From: Ochromonadaceae sp. CCMP2298
Lineage: Eukaryota; Sar; Synurophyceae; Ochromonadales; Ochromonadaceae
Direction of reading: 5' to 3'
DNA length: 12,759 bases
Assembly: GCA_026770595.1 (NCBI GenBank)
Contig: MU634378.1
Span: 1-12,759, forward strand
Positions within the stretch are counted from its first letter, which is position 1. The number at the start of each line of letters is the position of its first letter. The notes beneath the pieces are model-generated. The model did no database searches, had not been told where the DNA came from, and saw only the letters and a program-made list of their open reading frames with translations. Shown piece by piece: positions 7,115 to 12,759 of this stretch. The position numbers and the translations under genes were made by a program.

Positions 7115-7501
7115 TCACAGAACATTTTTTTTTGCAAATATTCCGAAGTTATGGAGCACTAGTCTCCAAAGGGGCACACCTCTCACAAGCCCGTTGTCGA
7201 GGCAAAATCGGGCCAGTACGAGGACGGTGGCGCGTTCATCGGGGGTCAAGGGCGACTTCTTGATGGCTTCGAGCACCTGGCACAAAATCTCGTGCTTGTC
7301 GATGGGATGCTTTTTGTTCTTTTGGTTGCACGTGGACTGGATGCAGCAAGCGATGGACTGCACGAGATGGGGGTCCATGACGTCGTTGAACTGCAATTCG
7401 ACGACCTTGTCCTTGATTTTGGCAACGATCGCCTGTGTTTTTTCTACGATGCGAGCTGAACCGTGAAGTTTTTGCATTTCGAGAGCTGAAGCGTAAGACA
7501 T
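7115..7501 (-). CDS. Unknown 128-aa viral protein
   Basis: The start chosen is ATG 7501-7499 (MSYASALEMQKLHGSARIVE), because a GTAAGGA motif and an A-rich leader lie just upstream in the divergent spacer. A longer frame would run into the neighbouring plus-strand gene. The protein appears all-helical, with a lysine-rich middle (NQKNKKHPIDK), Cys52, Cys53 and Cys57 close together, and a C-terminal half with the phrase QVLEAIKKSPLTPDER. A similar phrase, KVLEAVKK, occurs in the 118-aa protein at 8514-8870, so the two may share a domain. I do not recognise the family. Confidence 0.65.
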   Translation of the reverse strand: MSYASALEMQKLHGSARIVEKTQAIVAKIKDKVVELQFNDVMDPHLVQSIACCIQSTCNQKNKKHPIDKHEILCQVLEAIKKSPLTPDERATVLVLARFCLDNGLVRGVPLWRLVLHNFGIFAKKNVL

Positions 7502-7535
7502 GTCGTGTTTTTTTTTCCTTACTGTAAGAAGAAAC
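7502..7535. promoter_or_regulatory. 34-bp bidirectional viral promoter with CTTACTGTAAG palindrome
   Basis: The whole spacer between divergent starts at 7501 (minus) and 7536 (plus) is 34 bp. It contains the perfect palindrome CTTACTGTAAG, so GTAAGAA (7524-7530) faces the plus gene and GTAAGGA (7522-7516 on the minus strand) faces the minus gene. Each is followed by an A-rich stretch and ATG. Promoter function is inferred from recurrence of the motif before other genes. Confidence 0.6.
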
Positions 7536-8510
7536 ATGGTGGTCAACAAGCAGCACCAAAAAGTCACCCAGACGGTGAAGGTCGTTCTAGCCGCTCCTCC
7601 TCCTCCCCCTCGTCGCCGTCGCCGCCCCCGCAAGAAGACCGCCCCTGTAGCCCCCCCCCCGCCGCCGCCGCCTCCGCGCGCTGGATTCGCGTCTAACTTC
7701 TTCGCTGGTGGAGGGCTGGCATATAATCAAGCTGCTGCTGCTTCGCAATCGAATCTCATTAGCCACAACGAACGGGCGGCCGCTGCGATTCCTGTTCGGT
7801 TCCCGGGACAGGGGGTCGCTGTTGGAAGTGCCCCTAGCATCGTCGCCCCTAGCATCGTCTCGTCAATAGCCCCTAGTGCCCCTAGCATCGTCGCCCCTAG
7901 CATCGTCTCGCCCTGGGCCCCCAGTACCGTCGCCCCCAGCATCGTCTCGTCCTGGGCCCCTAGCACCTCGGTCCTCGCTGGTACACGGTCGCGAAGTGCG
8001 TCTCTCGAATCCAATACGTCGACGATTGCCACGGAAGCGTCTGGGAGTCTGGGTGCGTGGTCGAGGAACGAAAGCGAGATCGACCGTCTGAGCGAAACTG
8101 CGTCTCGGCATTCGCATGCGAGTAGCAATATGACACCTCAATCCAAACTTGCTCCGACGACTGCCCAACTGATTTTTAGTGGAGAAAAGGGGCCTCATCA
8201 GTCCCCCGAGATTCAATATGACGACATTTACAGCACCAAATCCCCGGTTCCTGTGATGGCCGCGGCGGTGATCGCTACGCTCACTCCACTCCAGCTCTCC
8301 ACGGCCCATTTCTACTCGTATAAGAACAAGAAGTTCCACTGCAACAATTGCGATGGGTTAGACTACGACCAGATCTCAATTGCACATCGCATGGGGGGGA
8401 CGCATAGGGCTGCACTTGAAATGTTAAGAAATGCCGATTTGCCTTATGTTAGCGCCAAATTAGCAGTCACAAGGGAGGACGCATTTATAGCCCTTCATGC
8501 GAACCGCTAA
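7536..8510 (+). CDS. Pro/Arg-rich, APSIV-repeat viral protein with C2H2-like C-terminus, 324 aa
   Basis: ATG 7536 follows GTAAGAAGAAAC. An in-frame ATG at 7500 would overlap the divergent gene's start and is less likely. Residues 20-49 are proline tracts around RRRRRPRKK, a nuclear-localisation or nucleic-acid-binding type patch. Residues 98-145 repeat APSIV/APST units from a 15-bp DNA repeat. A Ser-rich middle follows. The last 62 residues are ordered and contain Cys269-x2-Cys272-x11-His284-x5-His290, close to C2H2 zinc-finger spacing. The layout suggests a DNA-associated core or virion protein, but no family is recognised. The stop TAA at 8508-8510 is 3 bp from the stop of the convergent gene. 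Confidence 0.72.
   Translation: MVVNKQHQKVTQTVKVVLAAPPPPPRRRRRPRKKTAPVAPPPPPPPPRAGFASNFFAGGGLAYNQAAAASQSNLISHNERAAAAIPVRFPGQGVAVGSAPSIVAPSIVSSIAPSAPSIVAPSIVSPWAPSTVAPSIVSSWAPSTSVLAGTRSRSASLESNTSTIATEASGSLGAWSRNESEIDRLSETASRHSHASSNMTPQSKLAPTTAQLIFSGEKGPHQSPEIQYDDIYSTKSPVPVMAAAVIATLTPLQLSTAHFYSYKNKKFHCNNCDGLDYDQISIAHRMGGTHRAALEMLRNADLPYVSAKLAVTREDAFIALHANR
7830..7970 (+). repeat. 15-bp coding repeat (APSIV units)
   Basis: GCCCCTAGCATCGTC occurs perfectly at 7830-7844 and 7845-7859 and again further along with small changes and spacers, ending near 7970. It encodes the APSIV repeats of the 324-aa protein. Copy number may vary. Confidence 0.9.
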
Positions 8511-8513
8511 CCA

Positions 8514-8870
8514 TTATGCGAACGCCCAAGTGTGTCTCGCAACGGGGGCGGGGAGAGGAGGAGGGGCCGTGGGGGTCGCCGTCGCCGGTGCCTTTGCCGC
8601 TGCTCTCAAATCGCGTCTTACCTTTCTCACGAACTTTTTCCTTTCCTCCTCTTCAACCTGAGCACGCAGGACCGCCATCTCGCTCTCCTTTAGTGCAGCG
8701 GCCTCTCTCCCTAAGTCAGCGATCTCGGCTCTCTTGGCTCGCGCGGCCGCCAAGATCTGTCTCTTCGCCTCTTTGTCGGTTTCTGACATTGGCTTTCGTG
8801 TCGTTTTTTTGACTGCTTCGAGTACTTTTGCGACCACACGACACTGTATGTCACTGTCAGAATCACTCAT
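8514..8870 (-). CDS. Charged coiled-coil viral protein, 118 aa
   Basis: I start at ATG 8870-8868 (MSDSDSDIQCRVVAKVLEAV), because GTAGGACAGAA lies directly before it. The frame is open five codons further to a GTG, so the start could also arise by splicing from the upstream gene. After an acidic Ser/Asp head, residues 25-90 are a highly charged Lys/Arg/Glu/Ala helix likely to form a coiled coil. The C-terminal 30 residues are Ala/Pro-rich and end HTWAFA. It converges on the 324-aa gene with a 3-bp gap between stops. It may be a scaffold or core-like protein, but this is a guess from composition. Confidence 0.62.
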   Translation of the reverse strand: MSDSDSDIQCRVVAKVLEAVKKTTRKPMSETDKEAKRQILAAARAKRAEIADLGREAAALKESEMAVLRAQVEEEERKKFVRKVRRDLRAAAKAPATATPTAPPPLPAPVARHTWAFA

Positions 8871-8884
8871 TTCTGTCCTACACA
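8871..8884 (-). promoter_or_regulatory. GTAAGAA-like motif before the 118-aa gene
   Basis: On the minus strand GTAGGACAGAA directly precedes the ATG at 8870, matching the pattern found before other viral starts. The gap to the upstream gene's stop at 8901 is only about 30 bp. Confidence 0.4.
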
Positions 8885-8900
8885 CTGCAAAACAATGATT

Positions 8901-9350
8901 CTAGTGAAACACGGCGGTATACTCACTTTTGGCACCAGCGATGCGATTGTCTACGCCGTCGGTAATCTTCCCCACCGCCTTCCCCAGTGCGTGGCGTTGA
9001 TCTTTGGTGGCTGCTAGGTACGCTGCCTTGGAGTCTGTGTTCTGCATTGCCTGGGCCCCCGACTTAACTGCCCCCGCCGCCCCCTGCACCCCCTTCACAG
9101 CCCCGCCTACCCCAAGAACGAGCGCCCCTGCTGCGGGGCCGAGTGCCATGGTGACCAGAGGAGCCGCCTTTTCGAGCGAATTTCCCACCTTTCTCGAGGC
9201 CACTTCGACCTTTCGGGCAATTGGTGCAACTGCCGTACCAACGACCGAGGCTGCGTTATCGACTTTACGGAAGGCCTTCTGCGCACCGCTCTCTACCTTA
9301 TGAAACGATGACTGCATCCCTGTGCTCGCTTTGTGAAACGATTTGCTCAC
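8901..9350 (-). CDS. Amphipathic, possibly membrane-active virion protein, start unclear
   Basis: The uninterrupted frame runs from GTG 9350-9348 to TAG 8903-8901, 149 codons plus the stop. Its N-terminus has three 11-residue repeats with Phe at 5, 16 and 27 (FHKASTGMQSS, FHKVESGAQKA, FRKVDNAASVV), an amphipathic-helix pattern. Residues 63-95 are Ala/Gly/Val-rich and could insert into a membrane. This arrangement recalls adenovirus pVI or pX-like lytic virion peptides in character, not by sequence. The motif-associated ATG is upstream at 9368-9366 in the same frame, but TAA follows at codon 6 (9353-9351). The first repeat lies before the first internal ATG (9317-9315). Translation therefore seems to begin upstream, or the copy is broken. 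Confidence 0.58.
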   Translation of the reverse strand: MSKSFHKASTGMQSSFHKVESGAQKAFRKVDNAASVVGTAVAPIARKVEVASRKVGNSLEKAAPLVTMALGPAAGALVLGVGGAVKGVQGAAGAVKSGAQAMQNTDSKAAYLAATKDQRHALGKAVGKITDGVDNRIAGAKSEYTAVFH

Positions 9351-9368
9351 TTACTTGAACAGGCCCAT

Positions 9369-9384
9369 GATTTTCGTGTCTTAC
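9369..9384 (-). promoter_or_regulatory. GTAAGA motif in the 16-bp gap before ATG 9368
   Basis: The minus-strand spacer reads GTAAGACACGAAAATC and then ATG, starting just after the ATPase stop. It is one of the clearer copies of the shared start-proximal motif. It suggests that the true start of the next gene is 9368 and not 9350. Confidence 0.55.
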
Positions 9385-10104
9385 CTATGGCGAAAGAATG
9401 TCGATCTCTTCGTGCAGTCCCCGAAAGAGTCGCCTGGTGCGTGCGTTGAACATGAGCCAGGCGTGGGGTCGCGCGAAGGTGTCTTTCGTGATGGCTTCAA
9501 ATTGCTTTCGCGACAGCTCCAGGTGCTCCTCCCTCAGTGTCTCGAGTTGTGATTTTGAGATGCTAAACACGATGAAGTTGTTGGCGACGACCCTCAGTTT
9601 CTTCGCACACGCGGTCAGGTTCTGGAGGAGGTAGATCGTGCTGCACTTTATGTGACGTTGGTTCGTCGACAAGATCAGCATCAATTTGAGAATGGATTCG
9701 TCCTTGAGGGCGGCCTGGCAATCATCGACTATTACGAGGCTCCGGCGATTGTGTGATGCGTTTTCGGTCACCACGTCGACGAGGTGCTGCGCTGTCTCGG
9801 CTGTCAATTCCCCCAGAAAATTTTCATCGGGGAGACACTTGAGCGGGGAGTCTTGGATCGAAGCAAGTGACGTCGCCGGACATACAACGTAGACAAAATT
9901 AAAGAGCTTTTTCAGCGGCCCGGTCAACAGTGCCAGCGTGAGAACCGTCTTGCCTCCGCCCATTGGACCTGTGATCAGCGTGGTCGAAAAGCGATTGAGA
10001 CACACGTCGACGGCGGTATATTCCTCCAGTCTATCACTGAGCCGTTTGTCGCATCCCATCGTGACGTTTTTCAGGGGCGGTGCCTTGAGGGCTGTCACAA
10101 TCAT
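9385..10104 (-). CDS. A32-like FtsK-HerA genome-packaging ATPase, 239 aa
   Basis: This protein would drive viral DNA into the capsid by ATP hydrolysis. Walker A is GPMGGGKT (46-53), preceded by a beta strand (TTLIT). Walker B is LVIVDDC (123-129). A polar motif, IYLLQNLT, at 157-164 fits the third strand and sensor Gln region of A32-type ATPases. The first strand after Walker A (FNFVYVVCP) also matches the family. The length of about 240 aa is normal for polinton-like viruses and virophages. ATG 10104-10102 is preceded by GTAAGAAAAAAG, which supports the start. It diverges from the fibre gene across 29 bp and is followed by the amphipathic gene on the same strand. It is the strongest viral hallmark here. 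All catalytic motifs look intact. Confidence 0.9.
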   Translation of the reverse strand: MIVTALKAPPLKNVTMGCDKRLSDRLEEYTAVDVCLNRFSTTLITGPMGGGKTVLTLALLTGPLKKLFNFVYVVCPATSLASIQDSPLKCLPDENFLGELTAETAQHLVDVVTENASHNRRSLVIVDDCQAALKDESILKLMLILSTNQRHIKCSTIYLLQNLTACAKKLRVVANNFIVFSISKSQLETLREEHLELSRKQFEAITKDTFARPHAWLMFNARTRRLFRGLHEEIDILSP

Positions 10105-10133
10105 CTTTTTTCTTACCCATATAGCAAGAAGGA
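10105..10133. promoter_or_regulatory. 29-bp bidirectional viral promoter (ATPase / fibre)
   Basis: The entire spacer holds TTCTTAC at 10110-10116 (GTAAGAA facing the ATPase) and GCAAGAA at 10124-10130 facing the fibre gene, with a central CCATATAG. TTCTT and AAGAA form an inverted pair around the centre. There is no room for other signals. Confidence 0.6.
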
Positions 10134-11726
10134 ATGTTCGGCAACGCTTCGAGATACTATCTGAGCATGTCTGGGCAGCGTGTCATTACCGATGGGGTGG
10201 GGGTGCTCGCCGATGGGCAATTGACGGTGAGTGGCATCGCGGCGGGTAGTGGATCGTTCGACAATTTGTCTTCCCAGGAATTGAACTTGCATAATGAGCA
10301 GATAGCCCAGAACACGCTGTTAATCGCCACCAAGATGAATCGACTCGGCCCCGTCTCATTTCAAGCATCGAGCACTTCTGAGGGTGGTGCCCTTTACCTC
10401 GATTTCAACAACGTGGGTGGGCACCCTGATTACGACTCTAGAATCTCCAGTGCCGGTGGGTCGAGCGGGGCACGGGGGCAAGGCGACCTCACCGTTCTGA
10501 GTAAGACCTTTAGAGTGAACGGCATTTTGGCGGGCCCCACCATCGACCAAAAACTCAACGCATCGGACGTGCCTACGCGCAACAGCCTCTCGATCAACAA
10601 CGTCGACAATACAAGGGACGTCGATAAGCCGTTATCTATTGCGACAAGGTTGGCTCTCGACAGTCTGGGAAATGACAACAATATGGCCCTTGCATTGACC
10701 ACGAGCATTTTGTACGCCAATTATGCTAGCGGCGAATTTACCCTCCCCAGTTCCGAGCCTTACCCACCGGCCACTCAGTCCGCCATGTCTTTCACGGTCT
10801 ACCCCAAGTACAACAGAATTGCGAAGGCTAATATTCCCATCGCGATCATGAAAGCGTGGAGAAACACTGGTGGCTCTACCGTGTGGCATGTGACTGTCTC
10901 ATCCGTTCAGTACGAAATCAGGAAGAACGGATTTTTTTGGGACAGTGGCTATTGCGAGACACCTGGGCTCCCTCGTTCCTTTGAGGCTACGCGAACGGCG
11001 ACCCCCACCAACGCGGCCCCTCTTGCGACTAGCATGTATCTATGCAATGCGTCCACGATATTCATCCCCGAAGACTCGCTCACAACCGAAATATACGATA
11101 TAATCCTCACGACCAATTACACCAGTGAATTGACAGGGGCGACTGGCTCAATCGAAACACAGGAAGGCATTTTATTGAATTCGACCGTCTCGGGGTTCGG
11201 CGGAGGAGGTCTTGCGGTATCACTGACCAGTGGTTCACCTGGGACAGGATACGCGATGCCCTCATACAGTGAGAGTGCGAACGATTTCAGCTTCCCATTC
11301 ACAGACAGCTTTGTCGAGATGAAAATAAACAGGGCGTTCGTTAATTCTCTTTTTGTCAAGCAGATATGTGGTCCTCCGCCGGTTGGGTGCTGGATGTGCG
11401 ACGCGCCGGAATCCGATTTCAAACTCGACCGAATGTTTCCTGTCATTTGTTCGCTTAAAAACGGAGGCAAGCGCGATACCAGTTGGGTCGTTTCGCCGGG
11501 TTTTAAATTGAAACTCTTCTTCTTGCCTGGGTACGTCGTCGCACAACAGAAGGGTCCGTGGGCGGGGGATACATTTGAAGAAACTCAAACCCGGGTGTTG
11601 GACAATTCGTCGGGGGCCAGCGTTATGGCAATCACGAGCCAGTTATTATACGGCTCTTCCGGCAAGGTTGGCTCTCTTCGCCTCCTTTATAACGGCGAAG
11701 AGATCCAGCTGGTCACTTTCTCTTAA
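10134..11726 (+). CDS. Fibre-like virion protein with phage-tail-fibre motif and C-terminal knob, 530 aa
   Basis: ATG 10134 follows GCAAGAAGG. The N-terminal 130 residues are Gly/Ser/Thr-rich with short beta-like repeats (DGQLTVSGIAAGS). Residues 138-178 contain KLNASDVPTRNSLSINNVDN, then DKPLSIATRLALDSL. This closely follows the LGNVDNTSDxxKPxSTATQxAL motif common in phage tail fibres, where it forms trimeric beta structure. A beta-rich middle (200-400) follows. The C-terminal 125 residues have four Cys and SWVVSPGFKLKLFFLPGYVV (450-469), which resembles beta/gamma-crystallin-like or knob domains seen in some large-virus proteins. A receptor-binding fibre is the best reading. A divergent capsid protein is possible but lacks clear jelly-roll cues. 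TAA abuts the next gene's stop with no gap. Confidence 0.72.
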   Translation: MFGNASRYYLSMSGQRVITDGVGVLADGQLTVSGIAAGSGSFDNLSSQELNLHNEQIAQNTLLIATKMNRLGPVSFQASSTSEGGALYLDFNNVGGHPDYDSRISSAGGSSGARGQGDLTVLSKTFRVNGILAGPTIDQKLNASDVPTRNSLSINNVDNTRDVDKPLSIATRLALDSLGNDNNMALALTTSILYANYASGEFTLPSSEPYPPATQSAMSFTVYPKYNRIAKANIPIAIMKAWRNTGGSTVWHVTVSSVQYEIRKNGFFWDSGYCETPGLPRSFEATRTATPTNAAPLATSMYLCNASTIFIPEDSLTTEIYDIILTTNYTSELTGATGSIETQEGILLNSTVSGFGGGGLAVSLTSGSPGTGYAMPSYSESANDFSFPFTDSFVEMKINRAFVNSLFVKQICGPPPVGCWMCDAPESDFKLDRMFPVICSLKNGGKRDTSWVVSPGFKLKLFFLPGYVVAQQKGPWAGDTFEETQTRVLDNSSGASVMAITSQLLYGSSGKVGSLRLLYNGEEIQLVTFS

Positions 11727-12278
11727 TCAGACGCTGTGGATCGTGAACATCCACTGCGTGTGGGGGAAAGACACCCCTGCTTGCACGAGCGGCATAGGGG
11801 CTCCTGTGAACATGGAGAGGAATCGTAGTCTGATGTCATGCACGGGCCGCATCTTACAGATCTGGTCAACTGGTGTCATGCTTTTGTCATCGGCGCTCTG
11901 CACGTCGGCCGTGAGGGGGTCTTTCTTCGCCACCAAAAATTTCACATTGCTCAACCCCGTCCCACTTCCCCACTCGTGGCGACTCGGACCGTGCCCCGAA
12001 ATAAAGATGTTGTACAACTGATTCTCGCGTACCAAATTAACCGAAGTGTAAGTCGTGGTCATTTGCTCTAGTCTCAGAATCATCGTATGGTGCTTCTCAA
12101 AGGCTGCCGATCCAACAATATCGAGGATCGGAACCCCCTTGAAGGTGAAATCGCTGCGACCCTGATTGATGGACCCGACGTCATTATCATAGCCCCCGAC
12201 CGCGTGTCCCTCTGAGGCAGCACCTACCTCATTGCTTATCGAGTTCGTCCTGAGCATGAAACTACCTAGCTGGACCAT
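11727..12278 (-). CDS. Unknown 183-aa viral protein, likely structural
   Basis: ATG 12278-12276 (MVQLGSFMLRTNSISNEVGA) is chosen because GTAAGAACACAACA precedes it. Upstream codons in the same frame run antisense through the neighbouring gene. The protein seems beta-rich, with no membrane span and few charged clusters, plus a short stretch EKHHTMILRLEQMTTTYTSV. Its place between the fibre-like gene and the penton-like gene suggests a virion component, which is inference. Its TGA (11729-11727) directly touches the convergent fibre gene's TAA, so the two messages must overlap in their 3' ends. I do not recognise the family. Confidence 0.65.
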   Translation of the reverse strand: MVQLGSFMLRTNSISNEVGAASEGHAVGGYDNDVGSINQGRSDFTFKGVPILDIVGSAAFEKHHTMILRLEQMTTTYTSVNLVRENQLYNIFISGHGPSRHEWGSGTGLSNVKFLVAKKDPLTADVQSADDKSMTPVDQICKMRPVHDIRLRFLSMFTGAPMPLVQAGVSFPHTQWMFTIHSV

Positions 12279-12310
12279 TGTTGTGTTCTTACCAACACAC
12301 GAAAGAAGAA
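12279..12310. promoter_or_regulatory. 32-bp bidirectional viral promoter
   Basis: The spacer between divergent starts contains TTCTTAC at 12286-12292 (GTAAGAA towards the minus gene) and GAAAGAAGAA at 12301-12310 directly before the plus-strand ATG at 12311. Confidence 0.55.
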
Positions 12311-12759
12311 ATGTCGACTCATATGCTGTTCTTGACCCCCGACCTCGCATCGCAGCGCAACGGCTCGAAGCTCTCTTCCGTCTCGTTTGATTTGAAAGGG
12401 CTTCACCTTCACGATTACACTCTGTCGAAAATGGGTTACCTCCGCGTCGCCACTGCACGATTTTTGCACTCCTGGGCCAATGTGGGCACCGGTAACAACA
12501 CGATCAGCGCGGGCGGCGTCATCGTAACTGTTGCCGCGGGGGTCTACACAGCCCAGAGTTTACTGACCGCGATTCTGGCAGCGGCGACTGGACCCTTGAC
12601 CGGTCTCCGATTCGACTCCGCTACGGGGATGTACGGGGGAGTCGTCGGGGCTGTTAGCGGGACTCTGGGGACCGTCATGGGCTTCAGCGGTGGCGTTTTT
12701 GCCCGACCTGCCAACATGATTTTCACTGGTTCGATCAACGTAAGGGTGACCAATATCAT
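12311..12759 (+). CDS. Penton / minor capsid-like protein, 3' end outside the window
   Basis: The frame opens at ATG 12311 (MSTHMLFLTPDLASQRNGSK) and stays open to the window end, 149 codons. Residues 44-67 (LRVATARFLHSWANVGTGNN) followed by a short beta hairpin, AAGVYTAQSLLTAILAA (75-91) and GTVMGFSGG (120-128) follow a pattern known from minor capsid or penton proteins of polinton-like and giant viruses: a strand ending near an NN turn, then G-x-Y-T-x-x-x-L-x-x-x-I, then LGFS. This is recognition by motif, not by alignment. The start is supported by GAAAGAAGAA just upstream. The missing part should contain the rest of a jelly-roll fold. Confidence 0.6.
   Translation, partial: MSTHMLFLTPDLASQRNGSKLSSVSFDLKGLHLHDYTLSKMGYLRVATARFLHSWANVGTGNNTISAGGVIVTVAAGVYTAQSLLTAILAAATGPLTGLRFDSATGMYGGVVGAVSGTLGTVMGFSGGVFARPANMIFTGSINVRVTNI

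Larger units (their letters stand above)
6147..12759. mobile_element. Integrated polinton-like virus or related element, left part
   Basis: From about 6.2 kb rightward the DNA changes from intron-rich host sequence to closely packed intronless genes on both strands. These include an A32-like packaging ATPase, a fibre-like protein and a penton-like minor capsid protein. This set, the gene sizes (mostly 100-530 aa) and the short divergent spacers fit polinton-like viruses and virophage relatives. The left limit given here is a guess; the right limit is beyond the window. The major capsid protein, replication genes and any integrase are not seen. Confidence 0.72.

Noticed and set aside
9315-9353. 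A short intron from the GTAAGT at the TAA of the amphipathic gene
   Set aside because: The nearest acceptors (35 and 43 nt) put the rest of the gene out of frame and lack a pyrimidine tract.
10134-11726. Calling the 530-aa protein the major capsid protein
   Set aside because: Its size would fit, but the tail-fibre motif and Gly/Ser/Thr-rich N-terminus fit a fibre better, and I see no double-jelly-roll signature.
6380-12759. An alternative genetic code with TAA as sense codon
   Set aside because: At least four other frames in the element end in TAA at positions that fit their neighbours, and extending them would run into convergent genes.
1-12759. CRISPR array, bacterial operon or rRNA genes
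   Set aside because: No regularly spaced repeats with unique spacers, no Shine-Dalgarno pattern and no rRNA-like sequence were seen.

Overview
The window joins two kinds of DNA. The left part (about 1-5640, plus flank to roughly 6.1 kb) looks like the nuclear genome of a unicellular eukaryote, most likely an alga. It carries a ten-exon hybrid histidine kinase gene with GT-AG introns, pyrimidine-rich acceptors and GC-rich exons. Plants, fungi, amoebae and many algae have such kinases; the PLV-like neighbour makes an alga (haptophyte, cryptophyte or stramenopile) the best guess. The lineage cannot be fixed from the sequence alone.

The right part (about 6.2 kb to the end, and continuing beyond it) is a dense array of intronless genes on both strands with gaps of 0-35 bp. 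It reads as one end of an integrated polinton-like virus (PLV) or a related small virus with a double-jelly-roll capsid. The anchors are an A32/FtsK-HerA-type packaging ATPase (9385-10104, minus), a fibre-like virion protein with a phage-tail-fibre motif (10134-11726, plus), and a penton/minor-capsid-like protein cut by the window end (12311-12759, plus). Around these are a small amphipathic protein that may be membrane-active (8901-9350), a Pro/Arg-rich protein with a zinc-finger-like C-terminus (7536-8510), a SAP-like protein (6380-6820) and several small unknowns. No major capsid protein, DNA polymerase or integrase is visible; they would lie to the right. The element sits 3' of the kinase gene and does not break it.

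Layout. 1-1325: no gene, but a mosaic of inverted and direct repeats, including a perfect 160-bp inverted repeat (295-454 and 1136-1295) whose second copy ends 30 bp before the kinase start codon. 1326-5640: kinase gene. 5641-6379: AT-rich 3' flank, a pyrimidine-rich tandem repeat, then an undefined junction. 6380-12759: viral genes.

A short motif, GTAAGAA-like followed by an A-rich stretch and ATG, lies just before nearly every viral start on either strand. It is a likely shared viral promoter or initiator. In the divergent spacers (7502-7535, 10105-10133, 12279-12310) it occurs in both orientations, giving compact bidirectional promoters. One viral gene (8901-9368) has an in-frame TAA just after its motif-associated ATG, which may be a sign of decay or an unusual mode of expression.
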